Below, in pieces: positions 36,823 to 49,807 of a DNA stretch of 64,000 nucleotides. Positions within the stretch are counted from its first letter, which is position 1; every line of letters begins with the position of its first letter. A program made the position numbers and the translations under genes. The notes under the pieces are model-generated. The model did no database searches. It saw nothing but the letters and a program-made list of their open reading frames with translations, and was not told where the DNA came from. Source of the DNA: Fremontodendron californicum (lineage: Eukaryota > Streptophyta > Magnoliopsida > Malvales > Malvaceae); assembly GCA_030761205.1 (NCBI GenBank), contig JAULJL010000011.1:16854501-16918500 (forward strand), read 5' to 3'.

Positions 36823-37440
36823 GGATGTCTTGTCTAGAAGCTTCGGCTATCACCACCAAAGACTTGTTAATTTTTAAAACAGCAAAATTCTGGATATCTC
36901 CTCTAGAAGCTTCGGCTATCACCACCAAAGACTTGTTCACTTTTAAAACTATAAAATTTTGGATGTTTCCTCCAGAAGCTTCGGCTATCACCACCAAAGA
37001 CTTGTTTACTTTTAAAATAGTAAAATTCTGGATGTCTCCCGCAGAAGCATCGGCTATCACCACCAAAGACTTGTTCATTTTTAAAACTGTAAAATTCTGG
37101 ATGTCTTTTCCAAAAGCTCCAGCTATCACCTCCAAAGACTTGTTCATTTTAAAAATGTAAAATTCTAGATATCTCCTCCATAAGCTTCGGCTATCACCAC
37201 CAAAGTAAAATTTTTAAATGTTTTTCAAAAGCTTCGGCTATCACCACCAAAGTAAAATTTTAGATGTCTTTTAAAAAGCTTCGTCTATCACCACTAAAGT
37301 AAAATTTTAGATATTTTTTCAAAAGCTTTTGCTATCACCACCAAAGACTTGTTCATTTTTAAAACAGTAAAATTCTGGATGTCTCCCCCAGAAGCTTCGG
37401 CTATCACCACCAAAGTCTTGTTCATTTTTAAAAATCTGGA
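36823..37440. repeat. 69-bp and 45-48-bp tandem array in 3' region of B
   Basis: Ten units centre on gcttcggctatcaccac (near 36839, 36908, 36977, 37046, 37114, 37182, 37227, 37276, 37324, 37391). The outer units include gacttgtt-cattttt and are 69 bp; the inner ones lack that part and are 45-48 bp. The period is a multiple of three in most units, so both strands show long repetitive open frames with no independent sign of coding. Confidence 0.85.
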
Positions 37441-37513
37441 TAATGGATCTTGAAAACGTGTTGAAAATTATACCCGAAATCTTTGAGAGAGGATGCAAAT
37501 GCTTCATGATGCA
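37441..37513. repeat. Start of gatgcaaatgcttc array, split by element A
   Basis: Unique sequence turns into gatgcaaatgcttcatgatgca, which continues at 49943 on the other side of element A. The 5-bp atgca (37509-37513) is the left copy of A's target duplication. Confidence 0.75.
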
Positions 37514-40043
37514 TGTCGCAACCTAAAAAATAACGAGTCTCATCGCAAGACTTTATTATTCGTTAAGCGTGACATTAAAAAAAATTGAGAAAAAGTCAAC
37601 TTAATTCCTCTAGAAAAATTAAGGTTTTGAAAATGACCTTGAAAAAGACATGGAGTCGCCACCAATATGTTTTAGCTAGGTGTGGTCGGCCACCTATTAA
37701 AACCGGTTTTATAAAATATTTTAACAATTAATTAAAACATTTTTAAAACCAATTTAAAGTCTGCGTTTTAAACCAGAGAAATCAAAGAAACGGGTTCGGG
37801 ACTCGGTTACGTGCGGGGAAGGATTAGCACCCCCATAACGCCCGTATAAAAAGGTACCTTATTAATTGTGTGTTATCTCAAGTCTCGGTAAAAAAGTAGA
37901 TTTTAAGTTTTGTATTTCAAGTTAATTCCCAATTTAAAGAAAAATAATTCCATTTTTAATTGAAAATTATATGGAATTTATAAATTCAAAATTTTCCTAT
38001 ATTCCCCAACAAACGTGGCAAAATAGAAATTTTTATTAGTTTTGGAAAACTTTCCGAATCATTCTCTTGTTTGAAAGAAAGATATTCCTTTATTAATGAT
38101 AATTGATGATATCCTCCCCAGTAAACCCGGCAGAGAACTCATGAATTATTTTAACTTGGGAAATCTTTATTTTATTGAAAATTGTTGTCTTTTTCGAAAA
38201 TATTTAAAAGAAATGAATATGTATATGCATGACATAAACAAAATGACATAGCAAAATCTAAACCATATAATGCAACCAAAATGACATGATGTAATTTAAT
38301 TACCTTAGCATATTCTAAATGAAATGAAATATCCTAAGTTATATGACATATTATAAATGAAATGAAATGACCTAGGAAACATAATATATTCTATATGAAA
38401 TGTAATATCCTAAATCATATGATATATTTTAAATGAAATAAAATATCCTAAATGACATAATATATCCTAAATAAGATGAAATAACCTAAGTAACATAATA
38501 TATTCTACATGAAATGACCTAGGTAACATAATATATTCTATATGAGATGAAATAATTTAAATGACATGGCAAATATGAATGATATGACATATAATTTAAA
38601 TGTCATGGAATATAAAATAATGCTATCATATAATATGCATGAAAATAAGAATAATAATGCATGAACATACTATATGCTAAGTAATATGACAAAAATAACT
38701 AAATAAAAAGCATAGGGTATCATGAAATATTCCAGATCATATAATAAACAATATAACATAACTCAAAATCATAACAATATCATAGAAATTATCATAGCAA
38801 AAATCACATATTATATAAAATGCATGAATATGAAAAATACAATGCATGAAAATGTATTTTTTCCTTTAATTGAGAAAATCCGTATATCTAAAAGGATATC
38901 CGACTACCTTAGGAAAATATGTCAAATTAAATATTCTAAAACCAAAATACTTTGTGATTGTTTGAAAACAATTTTGAAAAGTTTAGATTAAAAATAAAAA
39001 ACTGGGCTAAATCTTTTTTAAAAGGCCCTAATTTCCTAAGTTTAAAATCTCGCACTTAACCACCCTTAACCCGAGACTTAAAAAATCATTTTTAGAATTT
39101 AAAAAGGCTTAGAAACTACCCAAAGTCAGTATCTAAACTTCCTAATCAGCCCCCTCTAAGTAACTTAACCAAAACAGAAAAATGACTTTTCTTTAAATTC
39201 AATTCTGACTCCACTGTCCAGTTTTAAGTCATGATTTTTTACCCTATTTTTAAAATTTTAAAAAATTCTAAAAACAATACTAGAGACTCAGGACATGTAA
39301 AACTACACGGGAAAAAATCTGCTTAATTTTCTGATTAAAGATGAATGCCCAGAAAAATCGGGAAAGTACGAGTACTGGGTGAAAAAACTGTTTTGCCAAA
39401 ATACATTGTTGTCTTTGATAAAATCATTTAAAAATCAAAGTAAAAATATTTAAGACTCACAAAATGTCTCACAAACAGTAGCTAGGACTTTTTGAAAGTT
39501 TGATAAAAATTGGCTAAGTAAAAAAAATCACAAAGGTAGAATAATCAATTTGACAAACCTTAATTTTCTACAAGTGTGCTCAAGAGAGCATGACTTTGAA
39601 CCATTAATTGGCCTAAGTCATTAGTCAAGTGGCATGAACATGAAATGCATGAAAAAAATACAGCAAATATGATGCATGAAATGCATGAGTTTAAACCTAA
39701 ATGTCATGAAAAAATGCATGGCATCAATATAGTGACCTAGACCTAAATGAACTTGCATGGCATTTAATGCAACCTAGGTCTAAAATGCATGATAAACCTA
39801 AACTAACATCTAAAATATGCATGGCAATACCACAAACACAAGGCATGCTTAAACCAAAAACTCAACCAAATATCATGCAAATACTAACCTATCAACTAAC
39901 ATAGCAAAAATGCAACACACAATGCAAAAGACATGGAGTAGCCGAATGGCCTCAAGCTCCAACAAGCATGGAATTATCACAAACACTTGATATACTAACA
40001 TGCAAAACTAAAAATAACACTCATATCATGCAAACACAAAGTA
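37514..40043 (-). mobile_element. A: truncated 3' LTR, 2530 bp
   Basis: It corresponds to 45054-47587 of A's 5' LTR, differing by only occasional substitutions and small indels as read by eye, so the insertion looks recent. It ends TTGCGACA at 37514. The match stops at cacaaagta (40035-40043). In the full LTR that point lies in a tandemly duplicated stretch. Confidence 0.88.
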
Positions 40044-40262
40044 TTGGGTCATTTGTAACAATGATCACCAATATTCTTGAGACTATCCATTATTAAAACT
40101 TCCTTAATGCTTGTTTTTGCAAATTCAGATTATTGTTAACACATAACAAACACAAAGCATTTTAAAATTCAAAATTCATTTGATTCATGTAGATGTTAAC
40201 ATGAGACAGGTGCTTTCATCATCACAGTGTATAGAACTACATGCGTCAAAAACCTAATATGA
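40044..40262 (-). other. A: sequence after gag, up to the deletion breakpoint
   Basis: About 220 bp between the gag stop and the truncated LTR. No recognised domain. It is presumably the start of the gag-pol spacer before the deleted protease. Confidence 0.4.
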
Positions 40263-41720
40263 TCATGCACCATGTTTCTTATGATATTTGGCTTCCCCAT
40301 CTTCAAAACTTATCGAACCAGTCTTGATGAGATCTCTGACCTTGTACTTCAAAGCAGGGAAGTTCTCTGTTGAGTGACCTTGATTGCCAGAATGATAACC
40401 ACAACACCCATTAGCATCATACCAGCTCGGATAAGGGGGCTTCAGAGGCTCTAATTGCATGGGTGTCACAAGGTGATTCTGGATGAGTTGAGGTAATAGC
40501 TCACTGTATGTTACAAGAATCGGGTCAACCTGATTTCTTTTTCGCTTTTTATGCCCCCTTCAATTATTCCCAAGGGTGCTCGATTGATAGACAGATGTAA
40601 ATTCTGGTGTAGTTGCAGTCATTGGTTGGTAGGGATAAAAACCTTGAGAGACATTGTTCAGGGTAGAGTAAAATGGCTGATACGAGGAGAATTGGGGAGG
40701 TGAGGCAAAGCCTTCCATGACTTAGGTATCTTCCTTTTTCTTTTTAGATGCCCCTTTTTTCTTGGTATTGGATGTTCTTTCTCCTTTAATTTTCCCATCC
40801 TTGATAGCATTCTCAATCATCTCCCCTGAAATTACCATGTCCGAAAAATTCTTCATGGTGTTGCCGACAAGTATATCATAGTACGGGGCCTGCAGTGTAT
40901 TCACAAAAATGACAGTGGTTTCCTTCTGAGTTAAGGGCGGTTGTACTTGGGCGGCCAGGCTCATCCACCATTGCGCATATTCTTTGAAGCTCTCAGTAGC
41001 TCTTTTCTTCATATTTTGCAAGGTGAGATGGTCAGGCGCCATGCCGGTCATATGCTTGTACTGGTTTAGAAAAACCCTAGCCAGGTCATTCCAAGAGCGA
41101 ATCTGATCCTTGCTCAACTGACTATACCACCTAATTGCGAACCCGCTGAGGCTATCCTGAAAGCAGTGAATCCAAAGCTTATCATTATCTATATGACTTG
41201 TCATCTTCCGACAGAACATAGTGATGTGGGCTGATGGATCAGTCCTCCCATCATATTTCACAAAGTCAGGGATCTTGAACTTAGGAGGAATGACTAAATC
41301 AAAGACCAAGAATCGTTCTTTCGCCTCTAAACTCCCAAATACATCTGTACTTTCTACCGCCCGAAGCCTTTCATCTAGCAACTGATATTTCCCTTGGGAA
41401 TCTGCCAACTCTACCTCATTAACCATTTTCAACTTTGCCTGTTCAACTGGATCATCTGAATTTAAGACATTGACGGGGTTAACTGTATTCTGGGCATCCA
41501 TCATTACGACCTCATTCTAATCCTTTTGTGCCTCTAACCCTTTCCTGGCGACAAAGTTTTCAGTGTATCCTTTTCCCTTGATTACAACGAACATCAGCTC
41601 CATCAATTTAGTCATCTGATCCTTAGATTCTACTTGAGACTTTGCTAGCTGTTCTCGCAATTCTTTCTGTTCCCTTTCCATTTTTTTCCATTCGGGCAAC
41701 TTGTTCATCCTCAATAGCAC
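40263..41720 (-). pseudogene. gag: A: Tat/Ogre-type gag pseudogene
   Basis: One continuous minus-strand frame broken by three in-frame stops, at 41517, 40722 and 40560. An N-terminal coiled segment (EWKKMEREQKELREQLAK) is followed by the gag core at 41504-40800: VIPPKFKIPDFVKYDG, HITMFCRKM, LWIHCFQDSLSGFAIRWY, FLNQYKHMTGMAPD, ESFKEYAQWW, LAAQVQPPLT. The C-terminal part (40540-40263) has ELLPQLIQNHL, PPYPSWYDANGCCGYH and GNQGHSTENFPALK, the Tat/Ogre CCHC-like motif in which the last cysteine position is now phenylalanine. Gag would form the particle. Few stops and no frameshift suggest recent decay or a copy mobilised in trans. Confidence 0.88.
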
Positions 41721-42628
41721 TAGCCTGTATTAAAAGGGTACTCAGTACTTCTTATACCTCTAATTTGAAATGGCAATTCTTTCAAAGACTCCTAAAGCTA
41801 AGCCGAATTCTGTTTTATTTCCCCCAAATGTATGTCATGATGAATGAGCCATGATTGTCATTTGATACCTGTGAAGAATAAAAGAAATGATGTATGGACA
41901 TATATAGTGGAAACATGCTGACCATGTATGTAATAAATGCAATCACGATGCCAACATGTTGCAAGCAAAGAATAAACAAATCAACGCATGGATATATGCA
42001 ATGAATGATCATGTACATTTTAGCGTATTTCCTAATGAATGATCATATACCCTATGAATGCAACACGGTGTCAATTATGATACATGCAATCAATGAATGA
42101 TTGATACAGAGTATATACAAAGAAAATCATGCTAACCATGTATGTCAGGAATGCGACCTAATGTTAACATGATGTATGTAATAAGCAAATTAATGCATGG
42201 ATATATACAGAAAAATCATGCTAATTATGAATGCATAAATGCAACCTGATGCTAACATGATACATGTATGAATGTATGGTATGACCAATAATTGATCGGA
42301 TGCAAAATGCAAAAGGGGAAGATATCACGGAGGAAATAAGAATCTGAGTAACTTAATCATTTCATAAATTTGAAGCATAGTCAATTCATTCCCATATCCA
42401 TGTTCACAATGGTATAAACCATGTTTTACAAAATCTGAGCAGTAGTTAAAAGTGTCTTTACAAGCACTTTATTCTTCCTAACATCTTAAGGCTATAAGAG
42501 CCGGCTATCAAATAAGTGAAATCCTATTACATCAAATAAGATCGAAGTCTTTCTACCTCAATGCCATAAATCTCCCAATTCTAATGACGCTTTCCCAGTC
42601 CTCTATCAATTAGTGTCGTTGGATCCAA
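41721..42628 (-). other. A: repetitive spacer upstream of gag
   Basis: Non-coding. From about 41830 to 42300 it is a degenerate repeat with gcaacatgat..aacatgatacatg and caatgaatgatcat motifs, in units of roughly 60-100 bp. A very similar stretch lies upstream of ORF1 (43560-43930), so each gag-like frame has the same kind of spacer in front. Confidence 0.6.
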
Positions 42629-43480
42629 TCACTTGGCATCTATAAGAGTTTGCACTTTCTTTTTGAATGCTATACAGTCTTCGATGCTATGGCCAACAAT
42701 TCTACAGTGATAATCACATCTTGCATTTGGATTATACCACCTTGGATATGGTGGTAACAGCGGTTTCAATGGGACACATGCAACCATTTGATTTTGGATC
42801 AGTATAGGGAGAAGCTCTCGTTAGCTGATTGGAAAGGGATCAAAATGCCTTTTGGTTTTATCCTGGGGTAGTATCTTAGTCACACATGGCCTAGGAGTTG
42901 GGGCACTTGGTGGTGGTGCTAAGCTCCGAACCAGAGTGTTTACATAGAGAGATAGAGGAACAACAAGGCAAGGGTATGGATTTGGACACGGGGCCTTTAG
43001 AGGTTGTACATAGCTCGAGGTTCCTATCCCGGATGCTTGATACGGTGATTGATGAGGGAAGCAATATGAGCTGCCAATTGGTGGTAATGGAGTGGGATTC
43101 ATGAATCCCATAGTGGTCATCCCAATGGACGATTGGACCATAGTAGGGTGGGGACATTGGTTTGGACATAGGATAGTTTGCAGGTATGGTACAAGATCCA
43201 AGGTTTCTATCTTTGGTATCAGGCTCTCAGGTTTAATCATTTTCACGATTTTGTCCACAATTTCATCAGGATTGCAACCTTTGTGGCATTGACAAGCGCA
43301 GGATCCAGCAAGGATTGTATGTTCTGGACCTAATGGTTTTAGTTGATCTGAAGACGATACAGAGCCCTGAGAAAGCTCCTCTTTACTTTTACTCATATCC
43401 TCAACCATTTTCAGCAATTTGGCAAGCTGTTCCTTCACCTCCCAGATTTCATGTCCACATTCCTCTTGATTGCATTCCAA
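42629..43480 (-). pseudogene. A: ORF1, upstream gag-like pseudogene
   Basis: The minus-strand frame runs from 43480 to a TGA at 42629-42631, with one internal TAA at 42821. The N-terminus is charged and probably coiled (EIWEVKEQLAKLLKMVEDM). The middle is cysteine- and proline-rich (CACQCHKGC, then many P and Y). The C-terminus is clearly gag-like: ELLPILIQNQMV, PPYPRWYNPNARCDYH, VGHSIEDCIAFKKKVQTLI, the same CCHC-like ending as the gag at 40263. The central gag core is absent. Ogre elements are known to carry an extra ORF upstream of gag; here that ORF looks like a gag duplicate without its core. Its function is unknown. Confidence 0.72.
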
Positions 43481-45030
43481 AGCACCAATCGTTCCTCCGA
43501 TTCATTCCTCATATCTTGAACCCCTTTCATGCAAATGAAAATGTCATGAGATTAAGAATGCAATTGTGAATGTACATGCTCTATTCCTACATGCATGAAT
43601 AAACTGATGATTAATGCATGAACATATACAGAGAAATTATGATGACTATGTATGCTATGGATGCAACTCTGATGCCAATATGATGCATTGAATAAATTGA
43701 TGCACAGGTATATATAAATAATGACTATTCATGTCATAAACGTATTCTACAATGAATAACCATGCATGCTATGATGTCAAAATGATACATGCTAAGACTA
43801 AATGAATTAATAAAAAGGTAGGTACAAAGAATGACCATGTATATCACAAATGTATTCTACAATGAATAACCATGCATGTTAGGACTGTGACATGATGTCA
43901 ACATGATACAAATAAATTAACCAATGATTACACGAAATTGGTGGGACCTAAATCTTGACTATTCAAAAATCTCATTATGCAAGATTTGCCTCCAAATTTA
44001 TGATTTTTTGAAACATGTTTTTTCTATGAAAAACCAATCATATTATTTTCAAAAGAATCTCGGGGTAGTGGATCCTACCATGGTACAATATCCAAATGTT
44101 CATGTGACACTACCGATTTTATTATCACCATCCATTTATTGCAAAGAATGAGATCAAAAATACAACGATAAATGTACATGCTCTATTCACACATGCATGA
44201 AATGTGCAAAAATGCAAAAATGTTTGAAAAAGAATGTTTGTATTTTGAATTTCAAAAGGTTAGTGGACAGTTGCCCCAACAATATCTACTTATATAGGCA
44301 TCACGGTGCCTTTGGGGCGGATTATCACATTTATTACGGGCGATGTACGTACATCGTTTCTCGATCTACAAAACTTCTTCAGAGTGTAAAAATAGGTAAC
44401 AAAAGGTTTAGAAATGTCCCTCTATGTGTTCCTATCTTCGGTATATCTACAAAACTATATGAGAGTGAATCGGTTCTAAAGGCCCCGAATTGCTCCTCAC
44501 TGTCGTCGGTGAAGGCTAGTAAGGCACCCCGATTAAAGCGGGTTCAATTCGTTAGAGTATATTTTCCTATGCCCGTACGGAGGATTATCACGAAGGCATT
44601 AGGTACTTTATACTCCGGAAGTGTTTCACCAGCCCATACGGAGGATCATCATGAAGGCGTATTTACTTTACTCCCACTTAAAAGGACGAAACCCGGGTAG
44701 AGGATTCATGTTATGCAAATGCAAATACAGTGTGTGCGGAGGAACAAAACAAACTTGTCACCATCTATTCTACATCCTTTATTCTAAATACCCCACTAAA
44801 ATCAAACAATGTAAAGCATCAGTCAAGCAAACATATAAATATACGCAACAAAATAACCAGAGAACAAATAATAATATGAATGCACATGAATATGGACATA
44901 TTAAAACATTTTTTTATTTTCAAAATTCTCTTTTATTTTAAAAATATGGGAATTAAAATTAAATACCAATTAAACTAACAAGACCGAGACTTTGATAACA
45001 CGCGATTAATTTTAGGCCTGACTCTCTAAT
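43481..45030 (-). other. A: leader between PBS and ORF1
   Basis: It contains the degenerate repeat spacer (43560-43930), a unique stretch (43930-44290) and the conserved leader block (44290-45030) shared with G and B: a tattacgggcgatgta segment, gtgaaggctagtaaggcacc, gcgggttcaattcgttagag, two hairpins and the inverted-repeat arm next to the PBS. No convincing gene. Confidence 0.65.
44566..44660 (-). other. Tandem hairpin pair in A leader
   Basis: CCTATGCC (44566-44573) pairs with GGCATTAGG (44595-44603) with one bulge. Compared with G copy 1 (CCTAAGCC/GGCTTTAGG), T:A has replaced A:T at the same stem position. The second hairpin here is weaker: AGCC (44631-44634) with GGC (44656-44658). Confidence 0.5.
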
Positions 45031-45050
45031 TGTCCCCAATAGAGTCGACA
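45031..45050 (-). other. Primer-binding site of element A (tRNA-Arg type)
   Basis: The minus strand reads TGTCGACTCTATTGGGGA, three bases after the LTR. It is a mutated form of TGGCGACTCCACTGGGGA. Confidence 0.7.
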
Positions 45051-48000
45051 AGCTGTCGCAACCAAAAAAATAACGAGTCTCATCGCAAGACTTTATTATT
45101 CGTTAAGAGTGACACTAAAAAAAACCGAGGAAAAGTCGACTTAATTCCTCTAAAAAATGAAGGTTTTGAAAATGACCTTGAGAAAGACATGGAGTCGCCA
45201 CCAATCTTTTTTAGCCAGGTGTGATCGGCCACCTATTAAAACCGGTTTTATAAAATATTTTAAAAATTAATTAAAACATTTTTAAAACCAATTTCAAGTC
45301 TGCGTTTTAAACCAGAGAAATCAAAGAAACGGGTTTGGGACTCGGTTACGTGCGGGGAAGGATTAGCACCCCCACAACGCCCGTATAAAACGGTACCTTA
45401 TTAATCGTGTGTTGTCTCAAGTCTCGGTAAAAAAGTCGGTTTTAAATTTAGTATTTCAAGTTAATTCCCAATTTAAAGAAAAATAATTCCATTTTTAATT
45501 GAAAATGATCCGGAATTTATAAATTCAAAAATTTCCTATATTCCCCAACAAACGTGGCAAAATAGAGAAAATTTTATTAGTTTTGGAAAACTTTCCGAAT
45601 CGTTCTCTTTTTTGAAAGAAAGATATTCCTTTATTAATGATAATTGATGATATCCTCCCCAGCAAACCCGGCAGAGAACTCATGAATTGTTTTAACTCGG
45701 GAAATTTTTATTTTATTGAAAATCATTATCTTTTTTGAAAACATTTAAAAGAAATGAATATGTATATGCATGACATAAATAAAATGACATAGCAAAATCT
45801 AAATCATATAATGCAACCTAAATGACATGATGTAATTTAAATACCTTAGCATATTCTAAATGAAATGAAATATCCTAAGTTATATGACATATTATAAATG
45901 AAATGAAATGACCTAGGAAACATAATATATTCTATATGAAATGTAATATCCAAAATCATTTGATATATTTTAAATGAAATAAAATATCCTAAATGACATA
46001 ATATATCCTAAATAAAATGAAATAACCTAAGTAACATAATATATTGTAGATGAAATGACCTAGGTAACATAATATATTCTATATGGGATGAAATAATTTA
46101 AATGACATGGCAAATATGAATGATATGGCATATAATTTAAATGTCATGGAATATAAAATAATGCTATCATATAATATCCATGAAAATAAGAATAATAATG
46201 CATGAACATAGTATATGCTAAGTAATATGACAAAAATAACTGAATAAAAAGCATAGGATATCATGAAATATTCCATATCATATAATAAACAATATAACAT
46301 AACTCAAAATCATAACAATATCATAGAAATTATCATAGCAAAAATCACATATTATATAAAATGCATAAATATGGAAAATGCAATGCATGAAAATGTATTT
46401 TTTTTCCTTTAATTGAGGAAATCTGTATATCTAAAAAGATATCCGGCTACCTTAGGAAAATATGCCAAATTAAATATTCCAAAACCAAAATACTTTGTGA
46501 TTGTTTGAAAACAATTTTGGAAAGCTTAGATTAAAAATAAAAAACTGGGCTAAATCTTTTTTAAAAGGCTCTAATTTCCTAAGTTTAAAATCCCGGACTT
46601 GACCACCCTTAACCCGAGACTTAAAAAATCATATTTAGAGTTTAAAAAGGCTTACAAACTACCCAAAGTCAGTATCTAAACTTCCTAATCAGCCCCCTCT
46701 AAGTAACTTAACCAAAACAGAAAAATGACTTTTCTTTAAATTCAATTCTGACTCCACTGTCCAGTTTTAAGTCATGATTTTTTACCCTATTTTTAAAAAT
46801 TCAAAAAATTCTAAAAAAAAGTACTGGAGACTCAGGACATGTAAAACTACACTGGAAAAAATCAGATTAATTTCTGATTAAAGATGAATGCCCAGAAAAA
46901 TAGGAAAAGTACGAGTACTGGGTGAAAAAACTGTTTTGCCAAAATACATTTTTGCCTTTGATAAAATCATTTAAAAATCAAAGTAAAAATATTTAAGACT
47001 CACAAAATGTCTCACAAACAGTAGCTAGGACTTTTTGAAAGTTTGATAAAAATTGGCTAAGTAAAAAAAATCACAAAGGTAGAATAATCAATTTGACAAA
47101 CCTTAATTTTCCACAAGTGTGCTCAAGAGAGCATGACTTTGAACCATTAATTGGCGTAAGTCATTAGTCAAGTGGCATGAACATGAAATGCATGAAAAAA
47201 ATACAGCAAATATGATGCATCAAATGCATGAGTTTAAACCTAAATGTCATGAAAAAATGCATGGCATCAATATAGTGACCTAGACCTAAATGAACTTGCA
47301 TGGCATTTAATGCAACCTAGGTCTAAAATGCATGATAAACCTAAACTAACATCTAAAATATGCATGGAAATACCACAAACACAAGGCATGCTTAAACCAA
47401 AAACTCAACCAAATATCATGCAAATACTAACCTATCAACTAACATAGCAAAAATGCAACACATAATGCAAAACACATGAAGTAGCCGAATGGCCTCAAGC
47501 TCCAACAAGCATGGCATTTTCACAAACAAATGATATATTAACATGCAAAACTAAAATATAACACTCAAATCATGCAAACACAAAGTAGAGATACTAACAA
47601 GCATTTTCACAAACACTTGATATACTAACTTGCTCAACTAAAATATAACACTCAAATCATGCAAACACAAAGTAGAGATACTAACAAGCATTTTCACAAG
47701 CACTTGATATACTAAATATAAAACATTAACAAATTTAAACATTATGAAAACAGAAAATAAAAAATGCAAGAACATGATATTTAACTCATAAATGGCAACA
47801 AATAAAGCAACCAAATTAAAACATGTTTCAAGTATATGAAGTAGAAGAATACTTAAAGCATCAAGATTAAAGAAAATAACATGAATAACATGATAAATTA
47901 AAGCAAAAACAGCAACATTAATAAAAAAAAATGTAGGTCATTCGGCCATTGAAGAAAAAATAAGAAAAATAAATTGTAAAAATTATTTAAGAAAGAGATG

Positions 48001-48659
48001 AAGAAAGAACTTAAGAAGAACATAAAAAAAAAACACTTGTTTAAAAAGAAAACTCACCAAATAATAATCAAAATAGTAAAAACAAGAATGGAAAATCAAG
48101 AAAGTGCAAGAGTTGGTGCTAAAAGCAACCTCAAGAAACTATATTTCAAGCTTTATCTCTTCAAACTTTCCTTTCTTTTCTAAACTTTTTCTTTTTGCCT
48201 TCAACCAAGGAGAGAAAAACTAAGAAAAACTAAGTGAAATATGAAAAATGAAATCTCAAAATGAAAATCCTGCACCTCCCCTTAATGCTAGCAGAATTTT
48301 ACCTCTCTCTTCCCCTAGGATGTTGTCATTTTGATTCCAACCAACTTCCATCCAAGGGCTAGTGATTCAAGGTGAAAAATTATGAAATTCTCACCCTTAG
48401 ATTAGCATATCAGCTGTCCATAATTACAGCTATTCAAAAATAATGTTGACACTCTCTCTTGGCCTATGTGGCTTAATCACAATGGCTTGATCAAAAAGAA
48501 TCTCTAACTAACTCTTAATCCTTGGCTATTTGATTGAAAAATCAGAAGCTTCCTCCTTCCTTTGGGCCTTGGCAGGCCAGCACTTCTCTTTTCCAGCCCA
48601 ATTCTGATTTTTTGAAAGGCCAAAAGAAGCCCTTTTCAGTTGCTTGGGTGAAATGACCG

Positions 48660-49340
48660 TTTTGCCCCCCGGATGCAAATAAATGGCAAACGGACTCCAA
48701 ATTAAAATTTTCTATTTTTAATACTTCCAAAATAATAAAACATTGAATTCTGGAGGTTTTCAAAATTTTTAGCGTCCGTTTGCTATTTATTTAGATTTTT
48801 TTTCCAAAAATGCCCTTTTATGCCTCTACATTTTACCATTTTTTAAACGAGCTCCAAATCAAGATTTTTCTTCACCAATCTCTTCCAAATAATTTAAAGT
48901 GTGATTTGGAAGTTTTTATAATTTTTGGAGCTCATTTGGTATTTTTTCTAGATTTATCTGCTTGAATTACTACATAAGGGCACGGGATTTGGCCATTTTG
49001 CAAACGAACTCTGAATCAAGATTTTCTTTTTCCAATATATCCCAAATAATTTAAAAATGAGATTTGCAAAATTTCAGAATTTTTGGAGTCTATTTGCTAT
49101 TTTTCCGAGATTTATCTTCTTGAATTATTGCATAGGAGACCCGGGATTTGGCCATTTTGCAAACGAACTCCGAATCAAGATTTTATTTCGCCAATCTCTT
49201 TCAAATGATTTAAAAATGAAATTTGAAAATTTTCAGAATTGTTGGAGTCCATTTGCTATTTTTCCCAAATTTTCCAATTTTGCATTTTTGCCTCAAAAAC
49301 CCGGTTTTGCTCAAAACAAGTCTGATTTTCAGATTTTCTT
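48660..49340 (-). repeat. About 158-bp monomer array in LTR of A, four copies
   Basis: Phasing on tttgctattt gives 48779, 48935, 49093 and 49252, with steps of 156-159 bp. Monomers contain gagctc/gagtccattt, a gccattttgcaaacgaactccgaatc segment and tctttcaaat(a/g)attta. Confidence 0.75.
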
Positions 49341-49740
49341 CAAACTGAGCCTTGGGATATCCCTTTTTAATCATTCTTCATCCATTGGGGGCTTTAGGTT
49401 TACCAAGTTGGACCAGTTCTGTAATTCTGCTCGATTTCACCGAAATCCACCAAAAACCCTATTTCTCGATTTTCTCCCAGATTGACTTTTCTGTCAGTTT
49501 TTCTTTCAAGTGGCTTCTCCATTACACGTAGTCAGTGCTTATCTTTCATTTGGAACCTTCAATTTCGACCAATTCGATCGTTTAAGCACTTTTCCCCAAA
49601 TTTCCCAAATTAGGGTTTCCTTTCTACTGAATCTTTATAACCCAACTTCCGAACTCCATATCTTTCAATGTAGACCTCGGATTATCAAAATTCTTTCACC
49701 ATTTTTCAATTGAACTTCAAATCTTGATTCTGAAAGTGGG

Positions 49741-49807
49741 TTGACTTTTTTAGTAGTTGACTTTTTGGGGTTGACTTTTTCGGGGTTGACTTTTTTCAAG
49801 TTTGACT
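49741..49807. promoter_or_regulatory. Cluster of five W-box cores in LTR of A
   Basis: Five TTGACT hexamers in 67 bp, at the same place relative to the LTR start as in G. They are potential WRKY-binding sites in U3. Confidence 0.5.

Noticed and set aside
36815..37160. Open frames of about 110 codons on both strands with regular repeats (NKSLVVIAEAS; EASAITTKDLF)
   Set aside because: A 69-bp repeat keeps frame by length alone, and both strands are open equally. No evidence of a protein.
36823..37440. Regular repeats resembling a CRISPR array
   Set aside because: Spacers are not unique, the repeats are imperfect and directly tandem, and the context is a plant retrotransposon.
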